From: Gnetum montanum
Lineage: Eukaryota; Streptophyta; Gnetopsida; Gnetales; Gnetaceae
Direction: 5' to 3'
Length of the DNA stretch: 64,000 nt
NCBI GenBank assembly: GCA_015680685.1
Contig: MNCI01006819.1
Coordinates: 80,774-144,773, forward strand
Shown: positions 57,675 to 64,000 of the stretch, piece by piece
How positions within the stretch are numbered: the stretch's first letter is position 1
Layout: every line of letters starts with the position of its first letter
Made by a program: the position numbers and the translations under genes
Notes under the pieces: generated by a model
Database searches by the model: none
Seen by the model: only the letters and a program-made list of their open reading frames with translations
Told to the model about the DNA's origin: nothing

Positions 57675-57687
57675 AAAGAGGGGCCAT
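57675..57687 (+). other. Extra polypurine tract of D (first copy)
   Basis: AAAGAGGGGCCAT before a truncated LTR start (57,688-57,800), a by-product of the duplication. Confidence 0.7.
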
Positions 57688-58372
57688 TGAAATACTGTGG
57701 AAATTGCGGATCGGCCTAAGGTGAAGATTCACAATTCAGGAAAAAGCTCGCAGTAGAAATCTAGAAGGCAGAACAACGCAAAAGGGCGTGCAACATCAAG
57801 TCTACTTAGGAGTGCAAGCCCATCTTCCTCATAATCTGACCTCTTGTTCCTATTCCTCTCCTTGGCCATTCCATCTGCTTTCCTTGTACAAAATGTGAAT
57901 ACAAAACATACACTTTCCACGTCTGCATTACAATCAAGTCCATGAACTGGCGCAACGCAACTCTCCTAGTGGGTGACAAAAACACCAAAAAAAAAGGAAA
58001 AAAAAGGAGTCGGCAAAATGGATGAAAAGCAACTGATCCAGGCCGTGCAGACATAACACAACTCATCCTTGCAAGCCCCTTTATCTACAATATGATGGTA
58101 TAACTCCATGCAAATGTAATCACAGGAGGATTCCTTATGACTTATTCACAAAACGCTGTACTCACTCACTTGAGTCTTCTCCAAAACTCCCTTCTTTCAC
58201 TTCTATAAGAATTCCTCCCGTACCATCTTATTTTCAGTTTTCCCACTTCTGCACTTCTAGATTGATGGGGCGACACTTGAGTAACCATTGACAGATGTTG
58301 TTGGTACTTTTACCTATCCGTTGTTTCATATTCTTTTTCGACGTCTTTTGGGCAAGCCCTCTAAACTTCAAC

Positions 58373-58385
58373 AAAGAGGGGCCAT
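58373..58385 (+). other. Polypurine tract of element D
   Basis: AAAGAGGGGCCAT directly before the 3' LTR at 58,386. Identical to that of B. Confidence 0.75.
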
Positions 58386-60028
58386 TGAAATACCGTGGAA
58401 ATTGCGGATCGGCCTAAGGTGAAGATTCACAATTCAGGAAAAAGCTCGCAGTAGAAATCTAGAAGGCAGAACAACGCAAAAGGGCATGCAACATCAAGTC
58501 TCCAAATTTCTTAAAAAATTCTAACTTTGTTGCTCCTTACGCTACATTACGCAGTGTAGCGTTATGTCGCTCAACGTAATTCTGCGCAATGTAACGAAGG
58601 TAGTTTACTGTAGCAATGAAGTCAGTAGAAATTTGGAACTTCTGCAAATATGACAAGTTTAAGGCCTAAGCAGCGATCTACGACTTGTCGCATATTCCAC
58701 CAAGTCTTTTGATCAGGACTGCATTCACACTCCATTACGCAAAGCAACATAATGAGCCTTGAAGAAATCAAAGTCAACGTCAAAAGAAGCATCGCAGATT
58801 GGTTGCTTTACACTTTATTATGCTATGAAGCGTAAGTAAGCGTAACGCGTTGAAAAGTTGACCATTTTATGCTCTATTACGCTTTGCGGTGTAAATAAGC
58901 ACAAAAAATGGCTTAAGTTAACCACTTTGATGGTCTATTATGCTTTGCAGCATAAATAAGTGTAACACATGTAGAATTCATCACATTATGCACTACTACG
59001 CTACGCAACGTAAACGAGTGTAATGCAGTATAAAGTCAACTAAGGCAGTATTAGACACGTACTTGTTATCCATGCCCATAAATACGCTCATCAGCATATC
59101 GGAGCGTAATCATGAGGTGGTTTCAGCAAGAGTGGTTGACAGCGCACCTCACCCCCAAGATGTAATGTGGCATGATGAGCTTTAACATAAAAATTGTCAA
59201 GTCAATGGTGTTTTGAAAGTTCAAGACACGTGTCATCAAGATCGTGCCTTCCCAGATGATGCACGATCTTATAAATACCCCAGTTGACGAAGAAAAATAT
59301 AAGGAGGAGAGGGGGAGGGATTTTCTTCTTTTGAAGGACATAAGGCATTGTTTAAGCATTGGCAATGGGAGCGATTAGTCTTCTTGGCGAAAACATTATC
59401 CTCTTCATTGATGATCATTAGCAGCTTTAAGCAAAGATTATCGAGAGCAAAAGGAGTAGATCAGAGATCGAGAGATCATTTGGTACGATTGGCAAGGTTT
59501 ATTGATCAGAAATAGTTGATCGATAAACATCCAGGCTTGACCTTCCTTGCATTCCACTTTTGACTTACGTGGTAGATCAACCTTCATTCGGTTCTCCCTT
59601 TTAAATTTTTTTCTTGTTGTTTCGTGTATGCTTGGCACAAAGATAAGCGAAGTCGGTCATTGGAACATTGTATGCAATATATTTAGCTTTTGAGTAAAAT
59701 CATAGATCTTGGAATTACACATCTTTCCTAAATCTGATCTTCCTTGTCGCGTTGATGTTATCAGTATTTCAAGATTCTTTACATTGTTTTCTACTCCTTC
59801 TACGATTTACCAAATTAATTCATTTCATGAAATATATATATATAATATATACTATCGCGATATTCGATAATTTACTGATTAAGTAAGTCCCTGTCTGATT
59901 GAACAAGACTGTTCAGGCCATCTCAGATCCGTTTTCTCCAGCACGACCCTTGCACGGATCCATGGTTAAGACTGTGTACATGGATCTTCACTCGGTATTT
60001 CCAGTGACCAACATTTTCCGTCATTACA
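58386..60028 (+). repeat. 3' LTR of element D
   Basis: 1,643 bp, TGAAATACCGTG to CCGTCATTACA. TATA box at 59,270-59,277 and an ATATATATATAATATATA tract near 59,835. Followed by AGATG. Confidence 0.9.
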
Positions 60029-60033
60029 AGATG
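60029..60033. repeat. Right target-site duplication of element D
   Basis: AGATG, matching 41,739-41,743. Confidence 0.9.
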
Positions 60034-60476
60034 TAGAATGGGACACCACTATCAGAGAAGGATTCAAACTCCTCCTACCCATCGTATAGGGGTTCATCAT
60101 AGTTTGATGCTACATCTTGCTCTCTCGACCTTCTCACTCTAATGAGTTGGTCCAAGATCCACTTGAAGTTATCGATGAGTAGTATGATTGCGTTAGGGGT
60201 GGGAAAGACCTCCCTTCTATTTTTATGAATGATTTCAAAACTACGCTATGCTTCCATTTCCTAGTGGTCCAATGATAGGCCCACCTAAAGATTTGCACAC
60301 AAGAAGTTGTACCATTCATCATCCAGTGACCTATGTTTTGGTGATTGGTGCTGCAGTTTGGAAGACTGCCATTGTGGTCGCATAGGATTGGCTTGTGGCT
60401 TGATGTCTTCCACCTATTGAATGGGATGGGCTACCTCCATGCTTGTGGTAGTGGTTGAGGTGTTAATGGGGTTCAT
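60034..60476 (-). pseudogene. gag: gag N-terminus of element C, right of element D
   Basis: On the minus strand it opens at 60,476 with MNPINTSTTTTSMEVAHP, comparable with MDYAHATTTIM in D. A piece near 60,130-60,200 (GTCCAAGATCCACTTGAAGT on the plus strand) matches A/E near 25,305. It joins across D to 41,743. It contains stops. Confidence 0.65.
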
Positions 60477-60919
60477 TTTTTTGGATAGAAAAAACATGAG
60501 AAAAGAAGATATCAGCAAAAAACATTGAGGTGTAAAAAAATTTAAATGAAAACAACTAAGTATGCAAAAAAATAGGTTGAAAGTGACTAAGTCTGGGAAC
60601 ATGGAAAAAATGGCTATCACTGACATTACACTCACTACACTCTAAGGGACTGTTACGCTCTTAGGGTTGTTACGCTTAATAAAACACTTAGAGCTTAACA
60701 TGACGAACATAGTTTGGTCTTTTTTTCTTACAGGGTTTTGGGGGAACCATCAACTAGGACTAAACTACACTAATTAGAATGTAGAGAACTCCTACGTGAG
60801 CCTATGATCCAACTACTGCCATGGTAGGTCCATAGGGGCATTACATATATGCTAGCTTTCTGAAGTGATGGGATGTAGAAAGCATGTGGGACTACCTATT
60901 GAACATAGAAGGAATGGGA
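60477..60919 (-). other. Leader of element C between primer site and gag
   Basis: About 440 bp without a supported frame. A few TTACGCTC/TTACGCTT words lie at 60,650-60,680. Otherwise nothing recognised. Confidence 0.4.
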
Positions 60920-60938
60920 GGCCCTCCTTCTAGTGCCA
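60920..60938 (-). other. Primer binding site of element C
   Basis: The minus strand reads TGGCACTAGAAGGAGGGCC, six bases from the LTR. Confidence 0.7.
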
Positions 60939-60944
60939 AAAAAC

Positions 60945-62787
60945 TGTGATGTATGAAAATGTTGGTGGCTAGAACACCGAGAGGTCCACAGGCATGCAAC
61001 CTAACCCCAAGTACATCAAGGGTCATGCTAGGGAAATGGAAATGAGATGACTTGAATGGTTTAGCTGATCAGATAGGGACTTACTTGATGTAAAAATAAC
61101 CATTTGTAAAAGGAGTTTATGGGGCATTATGCGTGGGAGTCGAGAAAACAAGCAAGAGCATAGTGTAGAGTCTTAGCCAAAAAATAGTAATGTGAATGTG
61201 AAAATGACAGTAGAGAGATGAAAGAATTATGCTTAAAAAATTAGAAACAACTACTTAGAAAAGAAAATTGAGCAAAAGCTTAAGAGTAGAGAAATGCACT
61301 TCCCCAAAATTGGGGAGTGCAACTTTGCTTGAACAAGAGGTGAAAATGGTACATGATGTTAGACAAGCACAGTGGTAGCATAGTGATGTAATCATAGTCT
61401 CTGGGATGTTTGAGACATGGTACTAGCAGCTGCAAGGGAGGCTAAACCTATTGGGTTGTCTATCATCATGCTTTGCAAGTAACGATGGACTGCATCGCGG
61501 TACTAGCCAAGGTGTCAAGCTCGAATGCTCAAGTACGGGAGTAGCAGAGATGCTAGGAATGCTTAAATGCTCAATGCTCTTTTGATTTTTCAACCCCTAA
61601 AATGCTGAACATTGAGGTATTTATAAAGCTAGGTTTAGCTTGAAACATGGATCGGGTGCCACATGGCATGAGCATAGGCAAGGTCATTACACTCTTTGTA
61701 GCAAAGCATTACGCTTTGTAGGACAAGAACGGGTACCTAGAGATTGCTAAACTATGAACACACTATGAAGATTTCATGTTCCAGAATCTAAGAAACTACC
61801 ATGTACCTACAAACAATGTCAAAATAATACAACTTGGAGACTACGCTATGGGATTATTTCTTCCCCCTCTTTCGAGTAGAATCAAGTGTAGGGATAATTT
61901 CGAGGATCAATTGGGGGTGCAAAAGAGATGCAAACTATTGATCTTAGTCACCAGAGGGACATTTGAGCTGAGATTGAAGTCAATGCTAAGTTTTGGAGGC
62001 TTTTTGGGGTTGTCGGAGGCATTTTCTTAGTGTCAAGCTAGCTACGCTGCATAACGTAGTAGAGCATAGAAAGCACACTTAGTGAAATTTTGCAAATTTT
62101 GAATTGTCACACTTGTCACACTGGCTACACTACATAGCGTAGTAGAGTGTAGCATGGAAAATTTGATAAATTTTAATGAAATTTGTAATCTTTCTTCATG
62201 GCATGCTAACCATGCTTTGGGGTGTAGTAGGACAGGCAACCTCAGAAGTCAGAAAATGTGCCAAATGCATCTTCCATGTCGAGCTTTCTTGTCAAATCCT
62301 TGTCCAACACTTAGGCAGAATTAGGCCCTGAAACCTATGTCAAGCTTACTATGTTATGCGGCATAGTAGCTCGAAAGATAGGAAACTTGCTAACTGTTTT
62401 GTCCGTCTTGAGCACTTTTAACAAACTCTAGCTTAGTACTTAGGCAAACTAGTAATTGGGACATGTGTCAAGCTGGGTACATTGGAGAGCGTAGTAAGAT
62501 TGATAGCCCAGGAGATAGAAAATTTGCCAAACTATTTGGTTCATCCCAAGCAACTCTTGACCACTTCTGGCTTGACATGTGTGCAAATTGGCCATGGAAG
62601 TGTATGCTACACTGGCCATGCTAGGAAGCATAGCAGGTAAACTTAGAAAAATTTTGCAAAATATAGGACTTGTGGTGTGCTACACTATCTATGCTATAGA
62701 GCATAATAGCAAACTTAGAAAAATTTTTCCCAAGTTTTTGACAAATCTACCATTGAACTGCAAAAGCCCAAAATTGGTAGTGTTTCA
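60945..62787 (-). repeat. 5' LTR of element C
   Basis: About 1,843 bp. In element orientation it starts TGAAACACTACC and ends CATCACA. TATA box at 61,618-61,625. Several CTACGCTGCATAACGTAGTA-like palindromes lie in U3 (62,040-62,130). Low CpG. Confidence 0.7.
61618..61625 (-). promoter_or_regulatory. TATA box of LTR C
   Basis: TATAAATA on the minus strand in GCTTTATAAATACCTC. Confidence 0.6.
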
Positions 62788-62920
62788 CATACAATCGGCC
62801 AAGTAGAGTCAATTAGTTAGTGAGTTAGTCAATCTATCTATTCTTTCATACCTTTCCAAATTCTATAAAAAGATCAAAACTCCATTTTTCACTCAAGGAT
62901 GAGTTTTAAGTTAGTCATTC
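62788..62920. other. Short stretch between element C and LTR G
   Basis: 133 bp of AT-rich sequence. It may be the only DNA here that predates the elements, or part of another old repeat. No gene seen. Confidence 0.4.
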
Positions 62921-64000
62921 TGCCGACCGAAATCGTCGGTACGAGGCTGGAACGTTACGGGCACCGAAAGATCAGCGGACTAGCACAGTCGACCCTGCCT
63001 CCGCTTGAGGGTGAGCTGGAGTGGACGAAGGCAGAGTGCCTTGGATGGTCCGCACGCGGATCAAACAAGGACTTCCCCGAGCACCACCGAAGTGTTATAC
63101 GCTGGGTTATGTGTAAAACAGAGCGTAGACGGCGAAACAGGTGCTGACAGCGTAAGCGTAGAGGGGCGTAAACAACGTCGAGGATGAACAGCGTAAACAG
63201 AGATAGCCCAGCGTAAGCGTATACAGGCGTTAACAGCGTAAACAAGTACAAAGTGCGTAAATAGATGTAAAAGGGATAAACAGTGGGCGTACACAGACGC
63301 AGACGGAGCGTAAACGTAAGTAGGCGTGAACGAAGCGTGTGCCAAATTGACGTAAAACTATAAAAGAACTTGCAACAAGCATGAACAGTGGATTATAGAG
63401 TTAAAATGTTGTGCACCGGTCTAACGCAGTCGTGTAGGGACACAAGGCGGACGTAAAGCCCCGGTGGACGGAGGGATGCAGCCAGCTGACACGGTAGGCA
63501 GAGCGCGGACTGTGCTCAGCGTACAGGACTTCCAGCGTAAGCATAAGCATAAGGGGGTTTCTGCAACGTATTTGCTCTGGGCCTGCTCTGGTAAATTTTT
63601 GCGGACCTGGTAAATGCGGAAAACTGGGCTATTTATAGGGGTAGGGTTACTGGGAAAATTGGACAGGGAGACACGTGGCGTGTAGACCGGGCGTTACAAT
63701 TTAGAAACATGGTATACGCTGGGCGTATACATTACAGTAGGCCGGCGTATATGCCCAGCGTATACGCTGGGCATAGACTTGGACAGATGCTGGCATATAC
63801 GCTTGGGCGTATACGCTGATAAATGTTAGGCGTATACACCGGGCGTATACGCCGAAGAATGTCCACTTGCTTCAATCCTTGCTCTTCGGTGTAATCTTCA
63901 TGCTGCCATTGGAGATCTTATCGTCGAGCGTGTGCACCTACCGTACCTGGGCGTGTACACCGGAGAGCCAGGCGTATACGCTGGGCATAGACGCTGGACG
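62921..64000 (-). repeat. Partial CpG-rich LTR G
   Basis: Starts TGCCGACCGAAATCGTCGGT, a hairpin resembling the LTR ends of D and B. It has TATAAATA (minus) at 63,630-63,637, AGCGTAAACAGCGTAAGCG repeats (63,150-63,330) and GGCGTATACGC palindromes (63,705-64,000). No primer site adjoins its left edge, so it is probably the 3' LTR of a minus-strand element continuing right. CpG content is much higher than in C next to it, suggesting a recent insertion. Confidence 0.55.
63630..63637 (-). promoter_or_regulatory. TATA box of LTR G
   Basis: TATAAATA on the minus strand in CCCCTATAAATAGCCC, closely matching the B LTR box. Confidence 0.6.

Larger units (their letters stand above)
57104..58498 (+). 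repeat. 697-bp tandem duplication spanning the 3' region, PPT and LTR start of D
   Basis: Copy 1 is 57,104-57,800 and copy 2 is 57,801-58,498. Each holds about 585 bp of 3' region, the polypurine tract and the first 113 bp of the LTR. I count about a dozen differences, near 98% identity, far less than between the LTRs. The junction shares TCT with the flanks. D therefore has a spare tract and LTR start at 57,675-57,800. Confidence 0.9.
41744..60028 (+). mobile_element. Complete Tat/Ogre-like LTR retrotransposon D (18,285 bp)
   Basis: Two LTRs (41,744-43,373 and 58,386-60,028) start TGAAA and end TTACA and are flanked by AGATG. Plus-strand order: primer site, gag, protease, type II array, antisense gene (minus strand), pol, type I array, 3' region, polypurine tract. 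It is inserted in gag of element C. By eye the first 260 bp of the LTRs differ at roughly 20 sites, nearly all transitions. All sense genes have stops, so D cannot move on its own. Confidence 0.92.
60034..62787 (-). mobile_element. Element C, 5' end (gag start, primer site, 5' LTR)
   Basis: Continuation of C beyond the D insertion: gag start, leader (60,477-60,919), primer site and a full LTR. The right edge at 62,787 meets a 133-bp stretch of other sequence. Confidence 0.75.

Noticed and set aside
59830-59860. ATATAT tract as an origin or regulatory element
   Set aside because: Present at the same place in both D LTRs and without other signals; plain microsatellite.
62955-63345. Frames with YAYA- and YAPS-type repeats at the right end
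   Set aside because: Produced by AGCGTAA repeats in LTR G; LTR sequence with a TATA box, not coding.

Overview
The window is land-plant nuclear DNA built almost entirely from nested LTR retrotransposons. I see no ordinary host gene, tRNA, rRNA or bacterial feature. The plant origin is inferred from Ty3/gypsy elements of the Tat/Ogre/Athila type (integrase ending without a chromodomain, a second archaeal-type RNase H after the usual one, LTRs of 1.4-1.8 kb) and from GT-AG introns. The species cannot be named. Most differences between copies are C/T or G/A, as expected of old methylated repeats.

Layout, oldest to youngest by nesting: Element C (minus strand) is the base layer, at 31,241-41,743 and 60,034-62,787. 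Element F (minus, Athila-like, 27,417-31,240) sits in the 3' part of C. Element A/E (minus) sits in the gag end of F and is seen as 1-6,341 plus about 19,506-27,416. Element B (minus, 6,342 to about 19,505) sits in A/E; a later deletion removed the 5' end of B together with the middle of the A/E antisense gene. Element D (plus, 41,744-60,028) is complete, with two LTRs and the target duplication AGATG, inside the gag of C. A sixth, CpG-rich LTR (G) starts near 62,921 and leaves the window.

The four Tat-like elements (A/E, B, C, D) share one unusual plan, in element orientation: LTR, primer site, gag, protease, a repeat array, a long multi-exon gene on the opposite strand, pol (RT, degenerate RNase H, archaeal-type RNase H, integrase), a second repeat array, 3' region, polypurine tract, LTR. 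The antisense gene has eight exons whose lengths match between copies (119, 450, 275, about 1,045, variable, 129, 818 and about 240 nt in A, B and D). Its product would be about 1,090 residues: a basic N-terminus, a domain resembling the FCP1/NIF-type HAD phosphatases with catalytic positions lost, a long region I do not recognise, a coiled-coil-like part and an acidic tail. All four elements have TTTTGCAG just before pol, so the sense transcript may remove this whole interval as an intron, as is known for the pro-RT intron of Ogre elements.

The arrays at module borders are built from short units of the form AGTTTA + GTC-N6-GAC or GGCC-N6-GGCC, with paired base changes in the stem.

All pol genes here are broken. 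The antisense gene of B is the best preserved reading frame, with one nonsense codon at the end of exon 7.
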